Notes: generated from the letters alone by a model not told the origin. A stretch of DNA of 43,369 bases from Candidatus Poribacteria bacterium (GCA_028820655.1 JAPPIK010000030.1:1-43369); one strand, 5' to 3'. Shown: positions 8,143-16,815, counted from the stretch's first letter. Made by a program: numbers and translations.

Positions 8143-8350
8143 CTGGCTGGAAACAGAATACCGTGTTTTTTTTCCGAAGACTTGGTTTCTTCTCTGAATC
8201 CTAGTGCCCTCGAAACGATCTAGCCGGCTCATCACCGGCAACTTGACACATGCAATCAAGGTAATCACAAAAATCTCATAAATCACAGTTCAGACAATGT
8301 GAACTACCGGCACCCAACACTTAATCATATTTACTTACCGAGAGAACCAC

Positions 8351-8731
8351 TTAGTCGGCGGGAATATGTGACTCGGACAGCTCGGGCAACTCGCGCCAGA
8401 TTTCCGGACCTTCGGGTTTGAAATTGATCGTCGCGATGAATTGCATGCCGCTATAGAAGTTAATCTTGAACTTGCCGCCGCCGAAATGTTCTTTGATGTA
8501 GCGCATCGGATTCTCGATTAGCGGACCCATTTCATCCGCATGGTAGAAGGCAAGCGCTTTGAATCTGACGGTGTTGCCGATTGGCTCCTGCACGAGAAGT
8601 CGCGCGCTCGTTGTCGGAAAGAGAACCTTGAACGTCTCCCACAGGTCATCGACCGTGGGTTTCGGATTTCCGAGTCGTTTTTTATAGTCGTTTTCGATGT
8701 ATTCGGAGAAGAGGTTTAGGACCCATTCCAT
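8351..8731 (-). CDS. Hypothetical protein
   Basis: 126-residue predicted soluble protein, not recognised. It is rich in aromatic residues, has no signal peptide, membrane helix or cysteine motif, and mixes a helical N-terminal half ('LNLFSEYIENDYKKRL') with a beta-looking C-terminal half ('KFKINFYSGMQFIATINF'). The start ATG at 8731 lacks a good ribosome-binding site. Codon use resembles the neighbours and the frame is clean, which supports it being a real gene. It lies between the zinc-ribbon/HEAT gene and the smallest PCP_red gene. Confidence 0.7.
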   Translation of the reverse strand: MEWVLNLFSEYIENDYKKRLGNPKPTVDDLWETFKVLFPTTSARLLVQEPIGNTVRFKALAFYHADEMGPLIENPMRYIKEHFGGGKFKINFYSGMQFIATINFKPEGPEIWRELPELSESHIPAD

Positions 8732-8849
8732 AGGCGAAATTCGAGTGTGCTGTTCGCGGCTCTCATATTGCAGACGTCTAGATTGGGATCTTTAGAAAAT
8801 CCTCCAGATGGAAGTGCGGTAGAGGAAACTCCTCCGTGGCTTTGCACTG

Positions 8850-9263
8850 TCAAAAAGTAGCGGCTTTCTCAAAGAACTCTATGTCGACCACGTTTACATC
8901 GGCGTTTCGCGCATTCTCGGCAACTCGCTGCACTACCATCTCCCGAACAAACGGGATTGGGATGCGTTTGACACGATGGACCACCTCTTCGGTGCATCGC
9001 GTCGACGTATTGCCGAGAAATGGGCCTTCGCTTGGATTGGATTCGGCGGGATGGTCGCAGGTTTCCGGCACAAGCTGTTGCAGCCGCATCGAGACGTAGT
9101 CTGTGACCCACCCTTTGAGTGCTTCGCCCTTTTCTTCGCTCATTTCGGCGGGCCTCGGTTGCTTATCCAGTTTTTGGCTGATACCCACTAGAAGATTTTC
9201 CAGCCGATCCAGTCGGTCTTCTACGGCGGATAGGCGTTCTTCAACTTTGGTTTCGCTGCTCAC
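8850..9263 (-). CDS. Coiled-coil PCP_red-domain protein
   Basis: 137 residues. Residues 1-35 form a strong heptad coiled coil ('VEERLSAVEDRLDRLENLL'). A polar linker follows, then residues 91-135 resemble the PCP_red domain (the small C-terminal domain of light-independent protochlorophyllide reductase subunit B): 'VKRIPIPFVREMVVQRVAENA' then 'DVNVVDIEFFEKA'. The GTG start at 9263 is preceded by AAAGGAG eight bases upstream. It follows the radical SAM/PCP_red gene in the direction of transcription, with 101 bases between. In BchB this domain binds at the substrate tetrapyrrole site; its role in stand-alone proteins is unknown. Confidence 0.82.
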   Translation of the reverse strand: MSSETKVEERLSAVEDRLDRLENLLVGISQKLDKQPRPAEMSEEKGEALKGWVTDYVSMRLQQLVPETCDHPAESNPSEGPFLGNTSTRCTEEVVHRVKRIPIPFVREMVVQRVAENARNADVNVVDIEFFEKAATF

Positions 9264-9364
9264 TGTTCTATCTCCTTTGCGTAGGGGTGAAACACAAAAA
9301 TCTAAACTGTATTATGCGGGGAGTTTGCAATCCCGATTTTCGGTATGCCTCCCTCTTCAATCAT

Positions 9365-10666
9365 CTAGCGGCGCGGGCGAAATGACGGAATCCCCGTTTT
9401 GTCAAACTTCTCTTTGACCGCTTTCATTGTCTCGGGCGTGATTTCAAGATAACCGTGTTCGCGGGCATACCGTTCCACGCTCTTGATTACCATCCCTCGC
9501 GCGAAAGATGGTACGCGCTTTAGTCTCTTCTGTGCGAGTTCGGTCCAGCGCAACTCATAGTCAACCTCGGCGGCAAACGGTGTCGTCTTCTCGAAACTAA
9601 TAGCTTGACTGCCGTACTGCCCCGGTTGATACTCGCACGATTCATCCTCGGCGAGGTAGTTCCCCGAAGCGGCATAAGCGCGCGCACGGCAACCGCCGCA
9701 GACATCGCGAAACTCGCACGCGCCGCATTTCCCTTCCAGGAGTTGGCGATTTCGCAGCTCCCGGAAGACTTTTGACTCGTTCCACAACTCCCCGAAACTC
9801 CGGTCTTTCAAATTGCCGACGCTAACCGGCATGTACGGACACGGCGTCAGGTCACCTTCGGGTGAGATACGGCAGTAGTAGACTCCGCACGGGCACGTGC
9901 CGCCGGGATAAGCTTGCAGAAACGGTGAATCGGACTGCTGCTCGTAAATGGCGCGTTTGTAATGGGGAGCGCACTTTGCGGCAACGAGCATTTTGCCCCG
10001 GTATTGCGCTTGCAACTCAAAGAGCTTGGAGAGCAGCTTCTCGTACTGCTGCGGTGTGATGTCCATGACCGTCTTCCCTCGTCCCGTTTTGACGAGGAAA
10101 TAGATATTAATGACCTTGGCTCCCAACTCATGCGCGAATTCGACAATCTGCGGAATCTCGTCGTAATTCCAGCGCGTCACGGAGGTTTGCACCAAAAAAT
10201 CCAGATTGGCGCGTTTCAGTGCCTCGATACCGCTCATCGTGGCTTCATAGGCGCCCTCCATTCCCCTGAATTTGTCGTGATTGACCGCGTCCACGGCATC
10301 GAGGCTTATCCCCGCACCACTCACGCCATGGCCGCTCATCAGCCGAACCACTTCGTCGTTTAGCAACGCCCCGTTGGTACCCATTACGACCAAGAATCCG
10401 GTCTGCGCGGCATACTCGGAAATTTTCAGTATGTCGGGGCGCAGCAGCGGTTCGCCGCCCGTGAGTATCAGAAGAATGTTGGGGTTGACATCCGCAATCT
10501 CATCGATCACTCGAAAGCATTGAGACTGTGTCAACTCCGTGTCCCGATGGTAGCCCGTGGGAAATTCGTTGGTATCTACAAATCCCGCAGGTAGATAACA
10601 GTGCTCACATTTGAGATTGCATAGCCGTGTGATATTCCATGAGACGGCTTGGACTTTCGTTTCCAT
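9365..10666 (-). CDS. AhbD/NirJ-type radical SAM/SPASM protein fused to PCP_red
   Basis: 433-residue cytosolic enzyme. The radical SAM cluster motif is C16-x3-C20-x2-C23, with 'LTGGEPLLRPD' for SAM binding. The SPASM region carries C258, C260, C265, C276, C314, C317, C323, C326 and C344, with 'CRISPEGDLTPCPYMP' and 'CEFRDVCGGCRARAYA', the arrangement seen in AhbD and NirJ proteins of heme and heme d1 synthesis. Residues 374-420 form a PCP_red domain that ordinary AhbD/NirJ proteins do not carry to my knowledge. Known relatives oxidatively decarboxylate or cleave propionate chains of tetrapyrroles. A tetrapyrrole substrate is inferred, supported by the fused domain. A weak AGGA precedes the ATG. 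Confidence 0.88.
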   Translation of the reverse strand: METKVQAVSWNITRLCNLKCEHCYLPAGFVDTNEFPTGYHRDTELTQSQCFRVIDEIADVNPNILLILTGGEPLLRPDILKISEYAAQTGFLVVMGTNGALLNDEVVRLMSGHGVSGAGISLDAVDAVNHDKFRGMEGAYEATMSGIEALKRANLDFLVQTSVTRWNYDEIPQIVEFAHELGAKVINIYFLVKTGRGKTVMDITPQQYEKLLSKLFELQAQYRGKMLVAAKCAPHYKRAIYEQQSDSPFLQAYPGGTCPCGVYYCRISPEGDLTPCPYMPVSVGNLKDRSFGELWNESKVFRELRNRQLLEGKCGACEFRDVCGGCRARAYAASGNYLAEDESCEYQPGQYGSQAISFEKTTPFAAEVDYELRWTELAQKRLKRVPSFARGMVIKSVERYAREHGYLEITPETMKAVKEKFDKTGIPSFRPRR

Positions 10667-10732
10667 TTTTCCGGAATTCCTAGCAAACCAATCGTTTTAT
10701 CTCAGCAATTCTAGAATCCAGCGCCCAATCCA

Positions 10733-11224
10733 TTATCCCGCATTCAAGCGCAACGAAAGGACAAGCACTATGACGCCGGCGAACATCGCCAAGATTCCGA
10801 ATCCGTTTGTCAGTCGTTGCAGCCTTGCAATCCTTAACGCGTCGACGTTCGGGTCCGTCGCCGCTGTTTCCAGTCTCCTGTTGAAAACGGCGATATGTAG
10901 GGCGTGGAACAACGTCATCAATCCGACAAACGCGAGTTTGGCTACGAAGTCGATGAAGTAACTTCGCGGAAAGTTCATCTGTGTGTTCAATCCGACGAGG
11001 AAGGCATTCATCGCACCCGTTATCAGCAGTATATGGATAGTGAATCGGATGATATGACGAAGGCGATTCCGAATCGCCGTCGTGTGCCGGATGCTCTCGG
11101 CGACCGGAAAACACTTTCTCAGCGCGGGTGCTGCGATGCTCACTGAAAACAGGATTCCGCCAAGCCAAACGATAGCGGCGACGAGGTGAATCCAACGTAT
11201 GACGAGTTCGACGAATATGCGCAT
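10733..11224 (-). CDS. CopD-like membrane protein
   Basis: 163 residues with four transmembrane helices. 'VIRWIHLVAAIVWLGGILF' at the N-terminus is the signature of the CopD/DUF4149-like group, and histidines fall in helices (H13, 'FTIHILLITGAMN', 'LFHALHIAVF'), compatible with heme or copper binding. Related proteins are proposed to take part in copper import or cytochrome assembly; the precise job is not known. It lies between two PCP_red genes on the same strand, 56 bases downstream of the zinc-ribbon PCP_red gene. Confidence 0.8.
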   Translation of the reverse strand: MRIFVELVIRWIHLVAAIVWLGGILFSVSIAAPALRKCFPVAESIRHTTAIRNRLRHIIRFTIHILLITGAMNAFLVGLNTQMNFPRSYFIDFVAKLAFVGLMTLFHALHIAVFNRRLETAATDPNVDALRIARLQRLTNGFGILAMFAGVIVLVLSLRLNAG

Positions 11225-11280
11225 TGACCGGCGGAACCTGTGACCTGCGGACGCTGTTACATTTCGTTTGGGGCGCGGCG

Positions 11281-11805
11281 CTACATGCCGAAATTTCCGC
11301 GCGCAGCGTCCATCACCTCGCCCGTAATTTCAGCTATCCCTTTTTCGCGAGCGAATTCTTCAATTCCGGCTTTAGCCATGGATTGGACAAAACTTGGAAT
11401 CCGATTCAGGCGTTCAAGCGCATCCTCTGTCCATACGAGATCAACTGGCTCCGGCGCCTGATTCTGAAAAGCGTCTGCAACCACCGATGTGAACGGACAC
11501 TTGCCGCCTTCCGGCTCAGACGCGGTCGACGAGGCGTGCTCGGGAGCATGACCTGACGAGAATGCTCCCTCATTCGGGTCGCTCAGAAATGAACGCACCA
11601 TCTGCATCGGGGGTGCGCTATCACTCTTTCCACCGAGCTGAACGTCGAGTGACTTGAGCATCTGGGTTTCCCACGGGTTCATGTGCATGGCGATTTCCCC
11701 AAAGCAATCAGGGCACTCGAATATTGCGGTCAACGCGCCGCCCTCGGGTGCTTTCGATTCTTTGAATTTCATGGCTGTGTTGCATTCAAGGCATAGGAAT
11801 TTCAT
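11281..11805 (-). CDS. Zinc-ribbon PCP_red-domain protein
   Basis: 174 residues. An N-terminal zinc ribbon (C5-x2-C8 and C31-x2-C34) is followed by a low-complexity linker and a PCP_red domain at about residues 124-170 ('VWTEDALERLNRIPSFVQSM' then 'FAREKGIAEITGEVMDAA'). GGAG lies seven bases before the ATG. Two further cysteine/histidine-bearing positions ('GGKCPFTS') occur in the linker. No catalytic domain is present, so it is more likely a carrier, adaptor or sensor than an enzyme. The Mrp-type ATPase gene is immediately upstream, 115 bases away. Confidence 0.85.
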   Translation of the reverse strand: MKFLCLECNTAMKFKESKAPEGGALTAIFECPDCFGEIAMHMNPWETQMLKSLDVQLGGKSDSAPPMQMVRSFLSDPNEGAFSSGHAPEHASSTASEPEGGKCPFTSVVADAFQNQAPEPVDLVWTEDALERLNRIPSFVQSMAKAGIEEFAREKGIAEITGEVMDAARGNFGM

Positions 11806-11920
11806 CGATTAGCTCCGGACTTGCAAGAACGTGGGACGTGGGCGTGGACTTACATCGACAAAAAATTATAAGTAACATCAAATAGGCTGGTGTATATATA
11901 AAAAGTGTTTGTGTCTTGAA

Positions 11921-12814
11921 TTATGTATTGTGGTTGAAAAAGGATTCGGTTTTTTCCGCGATTTCCGAAATGCTGTGGCTAGCGGAGGTGTCTGGGTATT
12001 TCTCCACGAATGTGTTTCCGTTATCGGCAGCCATTGAGATCCGTGGGTCGAACGGAATTTTTCCGAGGAGTGGTATTTGAAATCGCCGTGCCATTTCCGC
12101 CGTGTCGCTCGCGGGAAACAGGTTTTCAGTTTTGCCGCAGTCTGCGCACACGTATGCCGCCATGTTTTCAACGAGACCCACGATCGGTATATTGACTATT
12201 TCTTTTGCCATCGTCAACGATTTCTTTACGACAAGCTGCGACACTCCGGAAGGGATCGTGACGACAATTGTGCCACCAAGGTTTGGTAACAAATCGATGA
12301 GATTCGGCAATCGATCTGTTCCCGGCGGCAAATCAATCAGTAGATAGTCAAGGGATCCCCATTCGGTGTCTGACAGAAACTCGCGGAGCGCTGAAATTTC
12401 CATCGTTCCTCGCCACGTGAACGCGTCTTTTTGCGTTTGGGCTTCCCATAGGACCGGGGTATCGTCGTCCTTGAGGAACAGATCCATGGACATTACTTTT
12501 ACGCCTAACGGACTAGTGGCTGGTGTGACACCCTCAGTTCCGTATTCAACGCTTGCACCTCGCACGCCCATCATCTTGGCGATTGAGGGCCCGTTGATGT
12601 CAGCATCGAGTACACCAACACGCTTGCCCCGCAAGGCGAGGGCCGAGGCGAGATTCGCCGTTATCGAGCTTTTTCCGACACCACCCTTCCCGCTCATAAT
12701 GGCAACGGTATGGGATACGGACTGCAGCCGTTTTGTTAAGCGACCGACTTGCCGGGCCACTTGCCCGGCGACGTCGGATCCGCCATCGCTTGGGAGGTCG
12801 TTGTAGGTCTTCAT
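11921..12814 (-). CDS. mrp: Mrp/NBP35-type iron-sulfur carrier ATPase
   Basis: 297-residue cytosolic P-loop protein. It has the deviant Walker A motif 'SGKGGVGKSS' (41-50), 'DADINGPS' switch (70-77), 'DLPPGT' (161-166) and the cluster-binding pair C223-x2-C226. Mrp/ApbC/NBP35 proteins bind a bridging 4Fe-4S cluster as a dimer and deliver it to target proteins. The N-terminal MIP18-like domain seen in many long Mrp proteins is absent, so this is the short form. Its neighbours include a radical SAM/SPASM enzyme with three predicted clusters, which makes cluster delivery to that enzyme an attractive but unproven role. Confidence 0.93.
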   Translation of the reverse strand: MKTYNDLPSDGGSDVAGQVARQVGRLTKRLQSVSHTVAIMSGKGGVGKSSITANLASALALRGKRVGVLDADINGPSIAKMMGVRGASVEYGTEGVTPATSPLGVKVMSMDLFLKDDDTPVLWEAQTQKDAFTWRGTMEISALREFLSDTEWGSLDYLLIDLPPGTDRLPNLIDLLPNLGGTIVVTIPSGVSQLVVKKSLTMAKEIVNIPIVGLVENMAAYVCADCGKTENLFPASDTAEMARRFQIPLLGKIPFDPRISMAADNGNTFVEKYPDTSASHSISEIAEKTESFFNHNT

Positions 12815-12946
12815 GTCTTACGCTGCATGGTCTAGAGATGAACCCTGAAGAAGGCTATCGACACTACACAATCCCCGAGACGTGCGTCGCTGTCGCAAGT
12901 GAACCGTTGAATTTCGTCCAATTTGAATAGAATCGTTCGATTCCGA

Positions 12947-13175
12947 TCAATGGTAGATATACAGCGGAATTTCTGCGTGATTAATCAGGGATTTTGTCGC
13001 GCTGCCAAAGACAAACTCTGACGCGGTTCGTTTGCCGTACGCCCCCATGGCGAGCAGATCTATCTCATGCTCTCGGATATAGGACAGGATGGCTTTATCC
13101 GGCCGCCCGAGAATACTCTGAACGATCAAGACACACAAGTATTTCGGCGAAATTCAGCGGGGATTCGTTGGCCAC
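12947..13175 (-). pseudogene. Universal stress protein, internally deleted and frameshifted
   Basis: A GTG at 13175, five bases after GGAGG, opens a frame whose product has the USP N-terminus ('FAEILVCLDRSEYSRAA') and then stops after 26 residues. The C-terminal half of a USP continues in another frame down to 12947 ('GRPDKAILSYI', 'DLLAMGAYGK', 'EFVFGSATKSLI'). About 80 residues remain of a usual 140-150, so roughly 65 residues are deleted and the frame is broken at the junction near 13100. The intact ribosome-binding site suggests decay is recent. No alternative single start rescues it. Confidence 0.8.
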
Positions 13176-13253
13176 CTAGACCTCCGTTCAATGTGAGACA
13201 CGTGCGACTTGCATGTTTTTGATGTGATACGTAATGCGTAGAGTGATTTGATA

Positions 13254-13457
13254 TCATCGGTGCTTGGGATTTGATTCCTGAGTTTGACCACTACGATATT
13301 CAGCAATCGCCTCAGACGCCATCTTGGACAATGTATCTTGAGAATCAGCGAATCGTCGAGTCCATCGTTTCTCAGATTGGAGTTCTGCAAACGCATCTTG
13401 TTCGCTTGGCGATAGCTTTGAAGCCTCGGCAAACGCTTCTTCCAGTCGTGCTGTCAT
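13254..13457 (-). CDS. Orphan antitoxin-like protein, shortened
   Basis: 67 residues. 'LEEAFAEASKLSPSEQDA', 'EKRWTRRFADSQDTL' and 'AEYRSGQTQ' match a family of small antitoxin-like proteins I recall from cyanobacteria and uncultured bacteria. In that family a hydrophobic 'A..ILEEL' helix usually joins the first two blocks; here about eight residues seem to be missing. No toxin gene follows: the next sequence downstream is the decayed universal stress gene. It may be a remnant rather than a working gene. Confidence 0.55.
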   Translation of the reverse strand: MTARLEEAFAEASKLSPSEQDAFAELQSEKRWTRRFADSQDTLSKMASEAIAEYRSGQTQESNPKHR

Positions 13458-13682
13458 CAGGAAATCACCATATGGAAATCCGGGCCGCGATATTACGAAC
13501 GGTAAAGATCGACACGAAACCTTGAAAAGTTCTGCGAATACGATCTGTGAGCCCCAGCACTCGCTATACCATCACGGCATCTTCCAAGCGGAACGAAGTT
13601 TTGCATCGTTTTAGTGTCAACCCTTGTCGCTTAGACCGCTATCGGGACCTCCACTAATGCTGTCCGGATCGTGACGGGCTCA

Positions 13683-14744
13683 TTAACTTTGTTTCCGTGG
13701 GAGTGTGATCTGATCCGGAACGACAATCTCGCCTGCAATAATCTGCGCTTTTAGCGATTCAACGCGATTTAAGATTTCGTCGGAAAGTAGAGACTGATTG
13801 TGTTCATCAACGGCGTAGCTGACCCCGCCGTCTCCAAGTCCGAGGTATCGCGCTCCTCCTATGAAGGTACCCTCGGCAGTTTCATTGATTACTTTGATCA
13901 CGGAAGCCGAAAGTTCTTTGACCATGCTCGTCAGGACTATGCCGGGGTCGAGGTAGTTGCCGTTCGAATCAACCCATATGATGAATTTTTGCTGCTCTCT
14001 CGCCGCTTCGAGCACTCCGTTGCCAGCTCCGCCCGCAGCAGTATAGATTACATCTGCCCCGTTCTTATATTGCGCCAATGCCATCTCTTTCGCCCTTTCC
14101 GGCATTCCGAAACCGGTTGCATCTTCGCTGATGTACTCCACGATGACTACGGCGTCAGGCTTGACCGCTTGAACCCCGGCAACGTATCCGGCTTCAAACT
14201 CCCGCAGCAACGGAACATCGGCTCCGCCAATATAGCCAATCTTCCCACTTTCCGATTTCAGTGCGGCGATTGCACCCACTAGAAACGAGCCCTCGTTTGC
14301 TCTGTAGTTGATGGATGCGACATTTGGAACATCAAGGGCAACATCAAAGATCGCAAATTTGACATCGGGGAAGTCGGGCGCCGCCATCGCTAGAGGCGCT
14401 CCCATCTGGTAACCTGCCGTCAATACGAGATCTGAACTCTGAGCGGCTTCCCTTATCTGCATCTCCGCCACTGCCGGATCGCTCTCCATTCCGGCAATCT
14501 CGGTGAGGACAATGCCGAGTTCTGCTTCGGCCGTTCTTACACCGATATGAAAACTATCACAGTAACCGGAGTCGCCAATACAATCGCTCGGATAAATCAT
14601 GGTGACGCGAAGAGGGACGGCATCAGCGTCGTCCGGCACGCCCGAAAGAATTGCTTGCTGAATAACGTCGCAGCCAGCTACTCCGATACAAAGCAGTGCT
14701 AATATCAGCGCGGGAATCGATTTCGTTACGCTAAAACTCCTCAT
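13683..14744 (-). CDS. BMP-family substrate-binding lipoprotein
   Basis: 353 residues. A lipoprotein signal peptide ends in the lipobox 'GVAGC' (acylated C25). The mature protein is a periplasmic-binding fold of the BMP/PnrA group ('KIGYIGGADVPLLREFEAGY', 'DVIYTAAGGAGNGVLEAA', 'IIWVDSNG'). Known members bind purine nucleosides or related ligands for ABC import. The ATG at 14744 is preceded by AGGAG; the frame extends further upstream but without signal-peptide character. No ABC ATPase or permease of this type is next to it, so its transporter partner is either elsewhere or absent. The 225 bases after the antitoxin-like gene show no gene. Confidence 0.92.
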   Translation of the reverse strand: MRSFSVTKSIPALILALLCIGVAGCDVIQQAILSGVPDDADAVPLRVTMIYPSDCIGDSGYCDSFHIGVRTAEAELGIVLTEIAGMESDPAVAEMQIREAAQSSDLVLTAGYQMGAPLAMAAPDFPDVKFAIFDVALDVPNVASINYRANEGSFLVGAIAALKSESGKIGYIGGADVPLLREFEAGYVAGVQAVKPDAVVIVEYISEDATGFGMPERAKEMALAQYKNGADVIYTAAGGAGNGVLEAAREQQKFIIWVDSNGNYLDPGIVLTSMVKELSASVIKVINETAEGTFIGGARYLGLGDGGVSYAVDEHNQSLLSDEILNRVESLKAQIIAGEIVVPDQITLPRKQS

Positions 14745-14887
14745 ATTTTCTCCTGTTTGATAGATGATTTCCCACTGAATTCGTGATGTCGAATGGTCGA
14801 AATGGTAGCACAAGAGATGACTGAATGCAAGGTTTGAGGAGAAGAAGGTGAACACCGAACACAATATCGCTCGTCGTAAGATAGGCT

Positions 14888-14904
14888 GGTGCGCAGTGCG
14901 CACC
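14888..14904. repeat. GGTGCGC-AGT-GCGCACC hairpin
   Basis: Perfect 7-bp stem directly abutting the stop codon of the USP/PCP_red gene. No T-run on the minus strand, so it is more likely an interspersed palindrome that has settled at the 3' end than an intrinsic terminator. Confidence 0.65.
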
Positions 14905-16815
14905 CTACAGGTTCTTGTTCTGATCTTGCTGATAGTACGTGCCGAGGACTTCGTTATCCAAGCTGCGTCCCTCCTCAATCACCTGCGCGGCAAATTCTAG
15001 GCTGATTGTCTTGAGATTCGCCTCCCGTGCGCGTTGCTCGACGCGGGACAGGGTGATGTTGCGCATGAATCCGGCGGGGACAAGTTCCAGGCGTTCGCGG
15101 GCGTCCGGCGTCCATTCAAACGTACTTTCAATCGATTCCTCTTGAGAAGCGTCGGAGGATTCACGGGACTGGGCGACTGCTTTGAGTTCGGGAGCGTCTT
15201 CGCGAACAGCGGACGCTTGGTCCATGCTCTCGTTAACTATCCGCATGGCAAAGTCGTTGGTGATGGTGTCAATTTTCTGGGTGCGCGCCGATTTTTCGAT
15301 TCGCGCCTTGACGTTGCGCCTCATGTAACCGCGCGGTACATTCCGCAACGCCTTCTTCGCCTGATCCGACCACTGTAGACGGAGCCCGTCGAAGGTCTGT
15401 TCCTCACTCACGCCGCCCTCTTGGTCTGCGATCGTCTGGAGGGAGTCTTTGTCAACCATCTGGAAGTGCTCGCCATCCACACCGCAGACAGGACATTTTA
15501 CGGGCTGCTGGTCACGCGCGGCATAACCGCAATCGCCGCAGATAAAGGTCTTGACGGCATTCGAGTCCATTACGGTTTGCGTCGCGATCTGTTTCGCAAC
15601 TTTGGTCATCCGCTCCGCCGACCGCCCCGGCATAAAGGCTTCCATCGCCTGTTCAATCACACTCTCGGTAATCACGGAATGGCCGCGTTCAATGGCAAAA
15701 CGGTGGACAGCGGTGCGCGCGATGCCCTGTATCTGCGGCGGTGCTTTCGCCATCCGATCCATTGCTTCCTGCGTCCATACCACGGTCTCTTCCGCCTTGA
15801 CATCAATTTTTGGGACATATCGAGCGCTTGAGAGCAGTACGTTGCAGGGCGCAAGCCGCAGCAAATTTTCAGTGTTGCTGCCAATATCCATATCTGTCTC
15901 GCTGTGGACTCCGATTCTTCCTAAAACAAGCATCCACGGTTGGGTTCTACGGGTATATTGCAGTATTTTCTCGAAGGCTTTGCCATCTAGTAAGGTGATC
16001 TTTAGGTCGTAACTGTGATCTTCCTTGGCAATGGTTCGGGCAATTTCCAAATGGGATTGATAGATTTTGGCGAGTCCGGTGTCGATAACCTCTTCGTGCA
16101 ACTGTTCCTGTTCTTTGAATCTGAAAGTTTTTGATGCCCGCTCCGTTAAGACGTTGACCACCGAATTGAACACGACATAGTGAAGATAGGGGTCGTAAAC
16201 GCCGATCGCCTCCACTTGCCTGTCAAACGCCGCGCCGATGCGGATGGCTGTTTTCAATCCGGCGAATGATTCGGGGCTGCCGTCGATTCCCACGAGGATA
16301 TGACCGGGTTGGTCAAGAGTACCCTCAGTATTTCGGACGACTAGGGTATCGGTCTGGATTCGCCTCACAACTCGCTCCACCACGCCGCCGAGCAGGCTGT
16401 CTTTCACCGCACCCATTCCGAGGGCGCCCATTATCACGAGGTCGTAATCACTCGTTTGAATATCCTCCGCCAGCTTAATGAAGTGCTTGCCTTCCGGCAT
16501 CTTGGCTTCAAACGGTATTTCATTTTCGGCGCACTTTTCCTTCATTACCTCCAAATAGGAATCGGAAATTAGCTGCAACCCCATCGTAATCAGGGTGTCA
16601 TGAATCCGGCGCTGTTTTTCGAGTTCGGCTTCGTCCTGGTATTCTTCGGGGAGCGTATACTCCATCTGTTTGAACCGCACGTCGTGCATTTTGGCGGCAT
16701 ATACGTGGGAGCCGACGAGTTGCGAGCCAAATTTCTTGGCGAACTCTACGGCGAAATTGACGCTTGCATCCGAATGATCGGAATTGTCAACGGGCACATA
16801 GATTTTTTTGAACAT
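14905..16815 (-). CDS. USP-USP-PCP_red-rubredoxin-like-PCP_red-PCP_red fusion
   Basis: 636-residue cytosolic protein with six modules. Residues 1-162 and 170-330 are two universal stress protein domains; the first keeps the nucleotide-binding glycine run 'MGALGMGAVKDSLLGG', while the second is degenerate there. Residues 345-395 are a first PCP_red domain, 426-445 a rubredoxin-like zinc ribbon (C426-x2-C429, C441-x2-C444), and 480-533 and 566-617 second and third PCP_red domains ('LRNVPRGYMRRNV', 'LELVPAGFMRNIT'). GGAGGAAGG precedes the ATG, and a promoter with an embedded palindrome lies at 16848-16877. The architecture suggests a stress- or nucleotide-responsive protein that also handles a metal or tetrapyrrole ligand; no activity can be assigned. 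Confidence 0.9.
   Translation of the reverse strand: MFKKIYVPVDNSDHSDASVNFAVEFAKKFGSQLVGSHVYAAKMHDVRFKQMEYTLPEEYQDEAELEKQRRIHDTLITMGLQLISDSYLEVMKEKCAENEIPFEAKMPEGKHFIKLAEDIQTSDYDLVIMGALGMGAVKDSLLGGVVERVVRRIQTDTLVVRNTEGTLDQPGHILVGIDGSPESFAGLKTAIRIGAAFDRQVEAIGVYDPYLHYVVFNSVVNVLTERASKTFRFKEQEQLHEEVIDTGLAKIYQSHLEIARTIAKEDHSYDLKITLLDGKAFEKILQYTRRTQPWMLVLGRIGVHSETDMDIGSNTENLLRLAPCNVLLSSARYVPKIDVKAEETVVWTQEAMDRMAKAPPQIQGIARTAVHRFAIERGHSVITESVIEQAMEAFMPGRSAERMTKVAKQIATQTVMDSNAVKTFICGDCGYAARDQQPVKCPVCGVDGEHFQMVDKDSLQTIADQEGGVSEEQTFDGLRLQWSDQAKKALRNVPRGYMRRNVKARIEKSARTQKIDTITNDFAMRIVNESMDQASAVREDAPELKAVAQSRESSDASQEESIESTFEWTPDARERLELVPAGFMRNITLSRVEQRAREANLKTISLEFAAQVIEEGRSLDNEVLGTYYQQDQNKNL

Noticed and set aside
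12947-13175. Programmed frameshift producing a full universal stress protein
   Set aside because: About 65 residues of the fold are missing, so a frameshift alone would not give a working protein, and no slippery heptamer is evident.
8850-16815. Photosynthesis or dark-operative protochlorophyllide reductase genes
   Set aside because: Only the small PCP_red domain is present; the nitrogenase-like catalytic parts of BchB, BchN and BchL are absent.
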